Assembly: GCA_916613615.1 (NCBI GenBank)
Contig: OU744730.1
Location: 34,209,315 to 34,273,314, forward strand
Source of the DNA: Steromphala cineraria
Lineage: Eukaryota > Mollusca > Gastropoda > Trochida > Trochidae
DNA length: 64,000 nt
Direction: 5' to 3'
Part shown: one piece after another, positions 12,342 to 25,680 of the stretch
How the letters are laid out: each line of letters starts with the position of its first letter
Numbering within the stretch: the stretch's first letter is position 1
Notes under the pieces: generated by a model
The model's database searches: none
What the model was told of the DNA's origin: nothing
Seen by the model: only the letters and a program-made list of their open reading frames with translations
Program-made: the position numbers and the translations under genes

Positions 12342-15300
12342 AAGATAAGTAAAATGAGATAGTGAGTCGAGTTGCTACCAGATTATACGATATCTCAATC
12401 TATTTAGTAAAGTGAGATCTTCAGTGAGTCTATACAGTGTGATTATACGGTATTGCAGTCTGATAAATTAAGTGAGATCATCAGCGAGTCTAGTTGCTAC
12501 CAGATTACAAGGTATCTCAGTCTGATAAATTAAGTGAGATCATCAGCGAGTCTAGCTGCTACCAGATTACAAGGTATCTCAGTCTGATAAGTAAAGTGAG
12601 ATCGTCAGCGTGTCTAGTTGCTACCAGATTACAAGGTATCTCAGTCTGATAAATTAAGTGAGATCGTCAGTGAGTCTAGTTGCTACCAGATTACAAGGTA
12701 TCTCAGTCTGATAAGTAAAGTGAGATCGTCAGCGAGTCTAGTTGCTACCAGATTACAAGGTATCTCAGTCTGATAAGTAAAGTGAGATCATCAGCGAGTC
12801 TAGTTGCTACCAGATTACAAGGTATCTCAGTCTGATAAGTAAAGTGAGATCATCAGCGAGTCTAGTTGCTACCAGATTACAAGGTATCTCAGTCTGATAA
12901 GTAAAGTGAGATCATCAGCGAGTCTAGTCGCTACCAGATTACAAGGTATCTCAGTCTGATAAGTAAAGTGAGATCATCAGCGAGTCTAGCTGCTACCAGA
13001 TTACAAGGTATCTCAGTCTGATAAGCAAAGTGAGATCGTGAGTCTAGTTGCTACCAGATTACAAGGTATCTCAGTCTGATAAGTAAAGTGAGATCTTCAG
13101 CGAGTCTAGTCGCTACCAGATTACAAGGTATCTCAGTCTGATAAGTAAAGTGAGATCGTCAGCGAGTCTAGTCGCTACCAGATTACAAGGTATCTCAGTC
13201 TGAAAAGTAAAGTGAGATCATTGAGTCTAGTTGTTACCAGATTACAAGGTATCTCAGTCTGATAAGTAAAGTGAGATCGTCAGCGAGTCTAGTGTCTACT
13301 AGATTACAAGGTATCTCAGTCTGATAAGTAAAGTGAGATCATCAGCGAGTCTAGTTGCTACCAGATTACAAGGTATCTCAGTCTGATAAGTAAAGTGAGA
13401 TCGTCAGCGAGTCTAGTCGCTACCAGATTACAAGGTATCTCAGTCTGATAAGTAAAGTGAGATCGTCAGCGAGTCTAGTCGCTACCAGATTACAAGGTAT
13501 CTCAGTCTGAAAAGTAAAGTGAGATCATCAGCGAGTCTAGTTGCTACCAGATTACAAGGTATCTCAGTCTGATAAGTAAAGTGAGATCGTCAGCGAGTCT
13601 AGTCGCTACCAGATTACAAGGTATCTCAGTCTGAAAAGTAAAGTGAGATCATTGAGTCTAGTTGTTACCAGATTACAAGGTATCTCAGTCTGATAAGTAA
13701 AGTGAGATCGTCAGCGAGTCTAGTGTCTACTAGATTACAAGGTATCTCAGTCTGATAAGTAAAGTGAGATCATCAGCGAGTCTAGTTGCTACCAGATTAC
13801 AAGGTATCTCAGTCTGATAAGTAAAGTGAGATCGTCAGCGAGTCTAGTCGCTACCAGATTACAAGGTATCTCAGTCTGATAAGTAAAGTGAGATCGTCAG
13901 CGAGTCTAGTCGCTACCAGATTACAAGGTATCTCAGTCTGAAAAGTAAAGTGAGATCATCAGCGAGTCTAGTTGCTACCAGATTACAAGGTATCTCAGTC
14001 TGATAAGTAAAGTGAGATCGTCAGCGAGTCTAGTCGCTACCAGATTACAAGGTATCTCAGTCTGATAAGTAAAGTGAGATCATCAGCGAGTCTAGTTGCT
14101 ACCAGATTACAAGGTATCTCAGTCTGAAAAGCAAAGTGAGATCATTGAGTCTAGTGTCTACTAGATTACAAGGTATCTCAGTCTGATAAGTAAAGTGAGA
14201 TCGTAAGCGAGTCTAGTTGCTACCAGATTACAAGGTATCTCAGTCTGATAAGTAAAGTGAGATCGTCAGCGAGTCTAGTCGCTACCAGATTACAAGGTAT
14301 CTCAGTCTGATAAGCAAAGTGAGATCATTGAGTCTAGTGTCTACTAGATTACAAGGTATCTCAGTCTGATAAGTAAAGTGAGATCGTCAGCGAGTCTAGT
14401 CGCTACCAGATTACAAGGTATCTCAGTCTGATAAGTAAAGTGAGATCGTCAGCGAGTCCAGTTGCTACCAGATTACAAGGTATCTCAGTCTAATAAGTAA
14501 AGTGAGATCGTCAGCGAGTCTAGTCGCTACCAGATTACAAGGTATCTCAGTCTGATAAGTAAAGTGAGATCATCAGCGAGTCTAGTTGCTACCAGATTAC
14601 AAGGTATCTCAGTCTGATAAGTAAAGTGAGATCATCAGCGAGTCTAGTTGCTACCAGATTACAAGGTATCTCAGTCTGATAACTAAAGTGAGATCATCAG
14701 CGAGTCTAGTCGCTACCAGATTACAAGGTATCTCAGTCTGATAAGTAAAGTGAGATCATCAGCGAGTCTAGCTGCTACCAGATTACAAGGTATCTCAGTC
14801 TGATAAGCAAAGTGAGATCGTGAGTCTAGTTGCTACCAGATTACAAGGTATCTCAGTCTGATAAGTAAAGTGAGATCTTCAGCGAGTCTAGTCGCTACCA
14901 GATTACAAGGTATCTCAGTCTGATAAGTAAAGTGAGATCATCAGCGAGTCTAGTCGCTACCAGATTACAAGGTATCTCAGTCTGAAAAGTAAAGTGAGAT
15001 CATTGAGTCTAGTTGTTACCAGATTACAAGGTATCTCAGTCTGATAAGTAAAGTGAGATCATCAGCGAGTCTAGTTGCTACCAGATTACAAGGTATCTCA
15101 GTCTGATAAGTAAAGTGAGATCGTCAGCGAGTCTAGTCGCTACCAGATTACAAGGTATCTCAGTCTGATAAGTAAAGTGAGATCATCAGCGAGTCTAGTT
15201 GCTACCAGATTACAAGGTATCTCAGTCTGAAAAGCAAAGTGAGATCATTGAGTCTAGTGTCTACTAGACTACAAGGTATCTCAGTCTGATAAGTAAAGTG

Positions 15301-18300
15301 AGATCGTAAGCGAGTCTAGTTGCTACCAGATTACAAGGTATCTCAGTCTGATAAGTAAAGTGAGATCGTCAGCGAGTCTAGTCGCTACCAGATTACAAGG
15401 TATCTCAGTCTGATAAGCAAAGTGAGATCATTGAGTCTAGTGTCTACTAGATTACAAGGTATCTCAGTCTGATAAGTAAAGTGAGATCGTCAGCGAGTCT
15501 AGTCGCTACCAGATTACAAGGTATCTCAGTCTGATAAGTAAAGTGAGATCGTCAGCGAGTCTAGTTGCTACCAGATTACAAGGTATCTCAGTCTAATAAG
15601 TAAAGTGAGATCGTCAGCGAGTCTAGTCGCTACCAGATTACAAGGTATCTCAGTCTGATAAGTAAAGTGAGATCATCAGCGAGTCTAGTTGCTACCAGAT
15701 TACAAGGTATCTCAGTCTGATAAGTAAAGTGAGATCGTAAGCGAGACTAGTTGCTACCAGATTACAAGGTATCTCAGTCTGAAAAGCAAAGTGAGATCAT
15801 TGAGCCTAGTGTCTACTAGATTACAAGGTATCTCAGTCTGATAAGTAAAGTGAGATCTTCAGCGAGTCTAGTTGCTACCAGATTACAAGGTATCTCAGTC
15901 TAATAAGTAAAGTGAGATCGTCAGCGAGTCTAGTCGCTACCAGATTACAAGGTATCTCAGTCTGATAAGTAAAGTGAGATCATACGCGAGTCTAGCTGCT
16001 ACCAGATTACAAGGTATCTCAGTCTGATAAGCAAAGTGAGATCGTGAGTCTAGTTGCTACCAGATTACAAGGTATCTCAGTCTGATAAGTAAAGTGAGAT
16101 CTTCAGCGAGTCTAGTCGCTACCAGATTACAAGGTATCTCAGTCTGATAAGTAAAGTGAGATCATTGAGTCTAGTTGCTACCAGATTACAAGGTATCTCA
16201 GTCTGATAAGTAAAGTGAGATCGTCAGCGAGTCTAGTCGCTACCAGATTACAAGGTATCTCAGTCTGATAAGTAAAGTGAGATCGTCAGCGAGTCTAGTC
16301 GCTACCAGATTACAAGGTATCTCAGTCTGATAAGTAAAGTGAGATCGTCAGCGAGTCTAGTCGCTACCAGATTACAAGGTATCTCAGTCTGATAAGTAAA
16401 GTGAGATCGTCAGCGATTCTAGTTGCTACCAGATTACAAGGTATCTCAGTCTGATAAGTAAAGTGAGATCTTCAGCGAGTCTAGTCGCTACCAGATTACA
16501 AGGTATCTCAGTCTGATAAGTAAAGTGAGATCATTGAGTCTAGTTGCTACCAGATTACAAGGTATCTCAGTCTGATAAGTAAAGTGAGATCGTCAGCGAG
16601 TCTAGTCGCTACCAGATTACAAGGTATCTCAGTCTGATAAGTAAAGTGAGATCGTCAGCGAGTCTATTCGCTACCAGATTACAAGGTATCTCAGTCTGAT
16701 AAGTAAAGTGAGATCATTGAGTCTAGTTGCTACCAGATTACAAGGTATCTCAGTCTTATAAGTAAAGTGAGATCGTCAGCGAGTCTAGTTGCTACCAGAT
16801 TACAAGGTATCTCAGTCTGATAAGTAAAGTGAGATCGTCAGCGAGTCTAGTCGCTACCAGATTACAAGGTATCTCAGTCTAATAAGTAAAGTGAGATCAT
16901 TGAGTCTAGTCGCTACCAGATTACAAGGTATCTCAGTCTGATAAGTAAAGTGAGATCATCAGCGAGTCTAGTTGCTACCAGATTACAAGGTATCTCAGTC
17001 TGATAAGTAAAGTGAGATCATCAGCGAGTCTAGTTGCTACCAGATTACAAGGTATCTCAGTCTGATAAGTAAAGTGAGATTGTCAGCGAGTCTAGTTGCT
17101 ATCAGATTACAAGGTATCTCAGTCTGATAAGTAAAGTGAGATCGTCAGCGAGTCTAGTCGCTACCAGATTACAAGGTATCTCAGTCTAATAAGTAAAGTG
17201 AGATCGTCAGCGAGTCTAGTTGCTACCAGATTACAAGGTATCTCAGTCTGATAAGTAAAGTGAGATCATCAGCGAGTCTAGCTGCTACCAGATTACAAGG
17301 TATCTCAGTCTGATAAGCAAAGTGAGATCGTGAGTCTAGTTGCTACCAGATTACAAGGTATCTCAGTCTGATAAGTAAAGTGAGATCTTCAGCGAGTCTA
17401 GTCGCTACCAGATTACAAGGTATCTCAGTCTGATAAGTAAAGTGAGATCGTCAGCGAGTCTAGTCGCTACCAGATAACAAGGTATCTCAGTCTGAAAAGT
17501 AAAGTGAGATCATTGAGTCTAGTTGTTACCAGATTACAAGGTATCTCAGTCTGATAAGTAAAGTGAGATCGTCAACGAGTCTAGTCGCTACCAGATTACA
17601 AGGTATCTCAGTCTGATAAGTAAAGTGAGATCCTCAGCGAGTCTAGCTGCTACCAGATTACAAGGTATCTCAGTCTGATAAGCAAAGTGAGATCGTGAGT
17701 CTAGTTGCTACCAGATTACAAGGTATCTCAGTCTGATAAGTAAAGTGAGATCGTCAGCGAGTCTAGTCGCTACCAGATTACAAGGTATCTCAGTCTGATA
17801 AGTAAAGTGAGATCGTCAGCGAGTCTAGTCGCTACCAGATTACAAGGTATCTCAGTCTGAAAAGTAAAGTGAGATCATTGAGTCTAGTCGCTACCAGATT
17901 ACAAGGTATCTCAGTCTGATAAGTAAAGTGAGATCGTCAACGAGTCTAGTTGCTACCAGATTACAAGGTATCTCAGTCTGAAAAGTAAAGTGAGATCATT
18001 GAGTCTAGTTGCTACCAGATTACAAGGTATCTCAGTCTGATAAGTAAAGTGAGATCATTGAGTCTAGTTGTTACCAGATTACAAGGTATCTCAGTCTGAT
18101 AAGTAAAGTGAGATCATTGAGTCTAGTTGCTACCAGATTACAAGGTATCTCAGTCTGATAAGTAAAGTGAGATCGTCAGCGAGTCTAGTCGCTACCAGAT
18201 TACAAGGTATCTCAGTCTGATAAGTAAAGTGAGATCATTGAGTCTAGTCGCTACCAGATTACAAGGTATCTCAGTCTGATAAGTAAAGTGAGATCGTCAA

Positions 18301-21300
18301 CGAGTCTAGTTGCTACCAGATTACAAGGTATCTCAGTCTGAAAAGTAAAGTGAGATCATTGAATCTAGTTGCTACCAGATTACAAGGTATCTCAGTCTGA
18401 TAAGTAAAGTGAGATCATTGAGTCTAGTTGTTACCAGATTACAATTACAAGGTATCTCAGTCTGATAAGTAAAGTGAGATCGTCAGCGAGTCTAGTGTCT
18501 ACTAGATTACAAGGTATCTCAGTCTGATAAGCAAAGTGAGATCAATGAGTCTAATGTCTACTAGATTACAAGGTATCTCAGTCTGATAAGTAAAGTGAGA
18601 TCATCAGCGAGTCTAGTTGCTACCAGATTACAAGGTATCTCAGTCTGATAAGTAAAGTGAGATCATTGAGTCTAGTTGTTACCAGATTACAAGGTATCTC
18701 AGTCTGATAAGTAAAGTGAGATCGTCAGCGAGTCTAGTTGCTACCAGATTACAAGGTATCTCAGTCTGATAAGCAAAGTGAGATCGTGAGTCTAGTTGCT
18801 ACCAGATTACAAGGTATCTCAGTCTGATAAGTAAAGTGAGATCGTCAGCGAGTCTAGTTGCTACCAGATTACAAGGTATCTCAGTCTGATAAGTAAAGTG
18901 AGATCGTGAGTCTAGTGTCTACTAGATTACAAGGTATCTCAGTCTGATAAGTAAAGTGAGATCATCAGCGAGTCTAGTTGCTACCAGATTACAAGGTATC
19001 TCAGTCTGATAAGTAAAGTGAGATCATCAGCGAGTCTAGCTGCTACCAGATTACAAGGTATCTAAGTCTGATAAGTAAAGTGAGATCATTGAGTCTTGTT
19101 GTTACCAGATTACAAGGTATCTCAGTCTGATAAGTAAAGTGAGATCATTGAGTCTAGTGTCTACTAGATTACAAGGTATCTCAGTCTGATAAATTAAGTG
19201 AGATCATCAGCGAGTCTAGTGTCTACTAGATTACAAGGTATCTCAGTCTGATAAGTAAAGTGAGATCGTCAGCGAGTCTAGTTGCTACCAGATTACAAGG
19301 TATCTCAGTCTGATAAGTAAAGTGAGATCGTCAGCGAGTCTAGTCGCTACCAGATTACAAGGTATCTCAGTCTGATAAGTAAAGTGAGATCGTCAGCGAG
19401 TCTAGTCGCTACCAGATTACAAGGTATCTCAGTCTGATAAGTAAAGTGAGATCATTGAGTCTAGTCGCTACCAGATTACAAGGTATCTCAGTCTGATAAG
19501 TAAAGTGAGATCATCAGCGAGTCTAGCTGCTACCAGATTACAAGGTATCTCAGTCTGATAAGTAAAGTGAGATCATCAGCGAGTCTAGTCGCTACCAGAT
19601 TACAAGGTATCTCAGTCTGATAAGTAAAGTGAGATCGTCAGCGAGTCTAGCTGCTACCAGATTACAAGGTATCTCAGTCTGATAAGCAAAGTGAGATCGT
19701 CAGTCTCGTTGCTACCAGATTACAAGGTATCTCAGTCTGATAAGTAAAGTGAGATCGTCAGCGAGTCTAGTCGCTACCAGATTACAAGGTATCTCAGTCT
19801 GATAAGTAAAGTGAGATCGTCAGCGAGTCTAGTCGCTACCAGATTACAAGGTATCTCAGTCTGAAAAGTAAAGTGAGATCATTGAGTCTAGTCGCTACCA
19901 GATTACAAGGTATCTCAGTCTGATAAGTAAAGTGAGATCGTCAACGAGTCTAGTTGCTACCAGATTACAAGGAATCTCAGTCTGAAAAGTAAAGTGAGAT
20001 CATTGAGTCTAGTTGCTACCAGATTACAAGGTATCTCAGTCTGATAAGTAAAGTGAGATCATTGAGTCTAGTCGCTACCAGATTACAAGGTATCTCAGTC
20101 TGATAAGTAAAGTGAGATCGTCAGCGAGTCTAGTTGCTACCAGATTACAAGGTATCTCAGTCTGATAAGTAAAGTGAGATCGTCAGCGAGTCTAGTCGCT
20201 ACCAGATTACAAGGTATCTCAGTCTGATAAGCAAAGTGAGATCATTGAGTCTAGTGTCTACTAGATTACAAGGTATCTCAGTCTGATAAGTAAAGTGAGA
20301 TCATCAGCGAGTCTAGTTGCTACCAGATTACAAGGTATCTCAGTCTGATAAGTAAAGTGAGATCATTGAGTCTAGTTGTTACCAGATTACAAGGTATCTC
20401 AGTCTGATAAGTAAAGTGAGATCGTCAGCGAGTCTAGTTGCTACCAGATTACAAGGTATCTCAGTCTGATAAGTAAAGTGAGATCGTGAGTCTAGTGTCT
20501 ACTAGATTACAAGGTATCTCAGTCTGATAAGTAAAGTGAGATCATCAGCGAGTCTAGTTGCTACCAGATTACAAGGTATCTCAGTCTGATAAGTAAAGTG
20601 AGATCATTGAGTCTAGTTGTTACCAGATTACAAGGTATCTCAGTCTGATAAGTAAAGTGAGATCGTCAGCGAGTCTAGTCGCTACCAGATTACAAGGTAT
20701 CTCAGTCTGATAAGTAAAGTGAGATCATCAGCGAGTCTAGTTGCTACCAGATTACAAGGTATCTCAGTCTGATAAGTAAAGTGAGATCATTGAGTCTAGT
20801 GTCTACTAGATTACAAGGTATCTCAGTCTGATAAATTAAGTGAGATCATCAGCGAGTCTAGTGTCTACTAGATTACAAGGTATCTCAGTCTGATAAGTAA
20901 AGTGAGATCGTCAGCGAGTCTAGTTGCTACCAGATTACAAGGTATCTCAGTCTGATAAGTAAAGTGAGATCGTCAGCGAGTCTAGTCGCTACCAGATTAC
21001 AAGGTATCTCAGTCTGATAAGTAAAGTGAGATCGTCAGCGAGTCTAGTCGCTACCAGATTACAAGGTATCTCAGTCTGATAAGTAAAGTGAGATCATTGA
21101 GTCTAGTTGCTACCAGATTACAAGGTATCTCAGTCTGATAAGTAAAGTGAGATCATCAGCGAGTGTAGTTGCTACCAGATTACAAGGTATCTCAGTCTGA
21201 TAAGTAAAGTGAGATCGTCAGCGAGTCTAGTTGCTACCAGATTACAAGGTATCTCAGTCTGATAAGTAAAGTGAGATCGTCAGCGAGTCTAGTCGCTACC

Positions 21301-24064
21301 AGATTACAAGGTATCTCAGTCTAATAAGTAAAGTGAGATCGTCAGCGAGTCTAGTTGCTACCAGATTACAAGGTATCTCAGTCTGATAAGTAAAGTGAGA
21401 TCATCAGCGAGTCTAGCTGCTACCAGATAACAAGGTATCTCAGTCTGAAAAGTAAAGTGAGATCATTGAGTCTAGTTGTTACCAGATTACAAGGTATCTC
21501 AGTCTGATAAGTAAAGTGAGATCGTCAACGAGTCTAGTCGCTACCAGATTACAAGGTATCTCAGTCTGATAAGTAAAGTGAGATCATCAGCGAGTCTAGC
21601 TGCTACCAGATTACAAGGTATCTCAGTCTGATAAGCAAAGTGAGATCGTGAGTCTAGTTGCTACCAGATTACAAGGTATCTCAGTCTGATAAGTAAAGTG
21701 AGATCGTCAGCGAGTCTAGTCGCTACCAGATTACAAGGTATCTCAGTCTGATAAGTAAAGTGAGATCGTCAGCGAGTCTAGTCGCTACCAGATTACAAGG
21801 TATCTCAGTCTGAAAAGTAAAGTGAGATCATTGAGTCTAGTCGCTACCAGATTACAAGGTATCTCAGTCTGATAAGTAAAGTGAGATCGTCAACGAGTCT
21901 AGTTGCTACCAGATTACAAGGTATCTCAGTCTGAAAAGTAAAGTGAGATCATTGAGTCTAGTTGCTACCAGATTACAAGGTATCTCAGTCTGATAAATTA
22001 AGTGAGATCATCAGCGAGTCTAGTGTCTACTAGATTACAAGGTATCTCAGTCTGATAAGTAAAGTGAGATCGTCAGCGAGTCTAGTTGCTACCAGATTAC
22101 AAGGTATCTCAGTCTGATAAGTAAAGTGAGATCGTCAGCGAGTCTAGTCGCTACCAGATTACAAGGTATCTCAGTCTGATAAGTAAAGTGAGATCGTCAG
22201 CGAGTCTAGTCGCTACCAGATTACAAGGTATCTCAGTCTGATAAGTAAAGTGAGATCGTCAACGAGTCTAGTTGCTACCAGATTACAAGGTATCTCAGTC
22301 TGAAAAGTAAAGTGAGATCATTGAATCTAGTTGCTACGAGATTACAAGGTATCTCAGTCTGATAAGTAAAGTGAGATCATTGAGTCTAGTTGTTACCAGA
22401 TTACAATTACAAGGTATCTCAGTCTGATAAGTAAAGTGAGATCATTGAGTCTAGTTGTTACCAGATTACAAGGTATCTCAGTCTGATAAGTAAAGTGAGA
22501 TCGTCAGCGAGTCTAGTTGCTACCAGATTACAAGGTATCTCAGTCTGATAAGTAAAGTGAGATCATCAGCGAGTCTAGTCGCTACCAGATTACAAGGTAT
22601 CTCAGTCTGATAAGTAAAGTGAGATCGTCAGCGAGTCTAGTCGCTACCAGATTACAAGGTATCTCAGTCTGATAAGCAAAGTGAGATCAATGAGTCTAGT
22701 GTCTACTAGATTACAAGGTATCTCAGTCTGATAAGTAAAGTGAGATCATCAACGAGTCTAGTTGCTACCAGATTACAAGGTATCTCAGTCTGATAAGTAA
22801 AGTGAGATCATTGAGTCTAGTTGTTACCAGATTACAAGGTATCTCAGTCTGATAAGTAAAGTGAGATCGTCAGCGAGTCTAGTTGCTACCAGATTACAAG
22901 GTATCTCAGTCTGATAAGTAAAGTGAGATCGTGAGTCTAGTGTCTACTAGATTACAAGGTATCTCAGTCTGATAAGTAAAGTGAGATCATCAGCGAGTCT
23001 AGTTGCTACCAGATTACAAGGTATCTCAGTCTGATAAGTAAAGTGAGATCATCAGCGAGTCTAGCTGCTACCAGATTACAAGGTATCTAAGTCTGATAAG
23101 TAAAGTGAGATCATTGAGTCTAGTTGTTACCAGATTACAAGGTATCTCAGTCTGATAAGTAAAGTGAGATCGTCAGCGAGTCTAGTCGCTACCAGATTAC
23201 AAGGTATCTCAGTCTGATAAGTAAAGTGAGATCGTCAGCGAGTCTAGCTGCTACCAGATTACAAGGTATCTAAGTCTGATAAGTAAAGTGAGATCGTCAG
23301 CGAGTCTAGTTGCTACCAGATTACAAGGTATCTCAGTCTGATAAGTAAAGTGAGATCGTCAGCGAGTCTAGTTGCTACCAGATTACAAGGTATCTCAGTC
23401 TGATAAGTAAAGTGAGATCATTGAGTCTAGTCGCTACCAGATTACAAGGTATCTCAGTCTGATAAGTAAAGTGAGATCATTGAGTCTAGTCGCTACCAGA
23501 TTACAAGGTATCTCAGTCTGATAAGTAAAGTGAGATCATTGAGTCTAGTCGCTACCAGATTACAAGGTATCTCAGTCTGATAAGTAAAGTGAGATTGTCA
23601 GCGAGTCTAGTTGCTACCAGATTACAAGGTATCTCAGTCTGATAAGTAAAGTGAGATCGTCAGCGAGTCTAGTTGCTACCAGATTACAAGGTATCTCAGT
23701 CTGATAAGTAAAGTGAGATCATTGAGTCTAGTCGCTACCAGATTACAAGGTATCTCAGTCTGATAAGTAAAGTGAGATCATTGAGTCTAGTCGCTACCAG
23801 ATTACAAGGTATCTCAGTCTGATAAGTAAAGTGAGATCATTGAGTCTAGTCGCTACCAGATTACAAGGTATCTCAGTCTGATAAGTAAAGTGAGATTGTC
23901 AGCGAGTCTAGTTATTACCAGATTACAACGAGTCTAGTTATTACCAGATTACAAGGTATCTCAGTCTGATAAGTAAAGTGAGATCGTCAGCGAGTCTAGT
24001 TGTTACCACCAGATTACAAGGTATCTCAGTCTGATAAATAAAGTGAGATTGGCAGCGAGTCTAG
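12342..24064. repeat. Large minisatellite, ~190 copies of a 58-62-bp unit
   Basis: The basic unit is 62 bp. It can be read as four joined blocks: AAAGTGAGATC + (G/A)TCAGCGAGTCTAG + TTGCTACCAGATTACAAGG + TATCTCAGTCTGATAAGT. Units with ATTGAGTC in block 2 are 59 bp and those with GTGAGTC are 58 bp. Variants recur within blocks: TTGCTACCAG, TCGCTACCAG, CTGCTACCAG, TGTCTACTAG, TTGTTACCAG; and GATAAGT, GAAAAGT, GATAAGC, GATAAATT, AATAAGT. The edge copies (12342-12470 and 23900-24064) are the most degenerate, as expected if unequal exchange homogenises the centre. Every reading frame is broken by stops, so it is not a coding repeat. It lies inside the Ajuba intron and makes up about 18% of the window. 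It is not a CRISPR array: units abut with no unique spacers. Confidence 0.97.
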
Positions 24065-24194
24065 ATGTGATCTCCAGCATGTGTCAGCTGCTACCAGTAT
24101 TCATCTTGACCCCTGAACTGCTCCAAGCAGAGAAGCACCTGGACAAGATGTACCAGTGTCTGTGTAGAGTGCAGACTGTAGAGACATACACAAG
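24065..24194 (+). CDS. Possible internal coding exon of unknown gene, abutting the minisatellite
   Basis: The plus strand carries an open, coding-looking segment ending at a strong donor, ACAAG|GTAGGT, after 24194. Its codons are GC-rich and biased (CTG, CTC, GAG, AAG, CAG) in contrast to the AT-rich surroundings. The peptide is helical and includes CQLLPVFILTPELLQAEKHL followed by DKMYQCLCRVQTVETYTR. Two acceptors are possible: ctag ending 24064, which is the last base of the minisatellite, or ccag ending 24077. I do not recognise the protein and see no partner exon on the plus strand within the window. It could be an exon of a gene nested in the Ajuba intron, or a fragment captured by duplication. 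The strand is opposite to Ajuba. Confidence 0.4.
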
Positions 24195-24723
24195 GTAGGT
24201 AGAGACTGCAGGCAGGAGCCAGCTCTCCTTCCTGTAACTGGATCCTAGCGCACGTTCACAGCCATGAAATGTGTAGCCTTACCACAAGTTTCTTCAGAAT
24301 ATAAACAGTCCTGGAGCTTACACAGTCTATGACCATCTTCCTGTTAAATATAACCTATTTTTCCTGCTTCAAGGGGTATTTGGCATTGGAGAGATGAATG
24401 AGTTGATGAGAATGAACTAGCAGCTCATAGTAGAAACATAACCTTACAGTGAACATGCCAGCAATTGATAATCATACACGAGACACTGCACTTTGCAACA
24501 AAGTATAATACATAAAAGATCACATGTCATAACAAGTGACTGAATGCACAAGTTGTTATCCAATATAAATCTTTCATTAATTTATACCAAGTTTCAAATG
24601 ATAGTGACAAATAATTAGATTCTCTCTTGCACATTCCAAAACATAGCAATATCTCTCATACAGAGGGGAGCACTGCAAGCACCATATGGTAGAGTCAAGT
24701 TCCCGCTCTTGGCTGTCTTATTG

Positions 24724-24747
24724 CTTTGGGGTCCAGAGACCCCAAAG
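24724..24747. repeat. Perfect 10-bp-stem palindrome
   Basis: CTTTGGGGTC, a 4-nt loop, then GACCCCAAAG. It is a compact GC-rich hairpin in an AT-rich context. No function is assigned. Confidence 0.8.
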
Positions 24748-25042
24748 TTATGTAACATTTGATATTGAAAACTAATGGCAGAAGGTTCTCTCTATAATAC
24801 TCTTGGAAACTTCAAAGAGAAGTTTCAGCCAATGATATTTGTTTTAAGCATATTCTGGTATTTCGACGACCAATGGACAGAGCTGTTGCAAATTTATACC
24901 CACGTGACCATGTGGGTGGTACTAAATAATTGGCAAGCTTTAACTTGGAAACTGATTATTATAATAATGTTATGATGTAAAATATATCGTAAATTTTCAA
25001 AAATATATGGATGAGCGTTTACACCCTTAAAAAATATCCATT

Positions 25043-25680
25043 TTGCATGTGCATGTGAGCTGTTTTGTAGTTATTCGGTGTATTTTTTTGCATTCCACAT
25101 TCGGAAACGACATCCTATTTTTGTATCAACTAGGAATTCGGTTCCTTCAATTTTACGCTAACGCTAAATGTCCCGCCTTGTCAATGACTGATCGTTCACT
25201 CAATGCAATTTCAAAACATAACGTTATGGATGATTTGTTTACGATTAAAGGTGTCTTTCGAAGAAAGTATCGACAGGGGTCTAAAGTATGATAAATTATC
25301 ATCCAAAACTGTGTTTCACAGGAGATATCGCTTTGTACTTGAATCACTCCCACCATGTGAGATGTTAGATATTTCTAAAGATGATGTGGTAACGTCTTTT
25401 GCTAAGATAAATTCACATAAAGCCTGTGGACCTGATAATTTGCTAGGTGTAGTTCTAAAAGAGTGCAGAGTGCAACTGGCTGATATTTTCCAAACGTTTT
25501 TTCAATTATCATTTAATTTCCATCATGTTCCCACTTTTTGGAAAACATCAAAATTATCCAAAAAAGAAAAACAAGCCTCGGATATTTGTTACTTTTATCA
25601 ACTTGTGTTGATATATTTGATATCAGAGGACACATGGGTGAGATTCTCTATATATTCTTAATGTCATCCTATAATATAAT
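25043..25680 (+). mobile_element. Non-LTR retrotransposon (LINE) fragment, reverse transcriptase N-terminal part
   Basis: The frame running 25203-25661 contains a peptide typical of the start of a jockey/CR1-type reverse transcriptase at about 25371-25596. It reads ISKDDVVTSFAKINSHKACG, then PDNLLGVVLKEC, then QLADIF, then HVPTFWKTSKL, and then a KKEK...SD stretch where the family has PxxKK...NDYRP. This matches the conserved order K-x-AxGPD / LK-C-x-QLA / VPxxWK. The catalytic YADD region and the rest of the enzyme are missing, the frame breaks soon after 25600, and no endonuclease is seen upstream. It is therefore a short dead relic. The clade assignment is tentative. Confidence 0.75.

Noticed and set aside
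12342..24064. CRISPR-like direct repeat array
   Set aside because: Units abut with no unique spacers, the unit is about 62 bp, and the context is an animal gene intron. It is a minisatellite.
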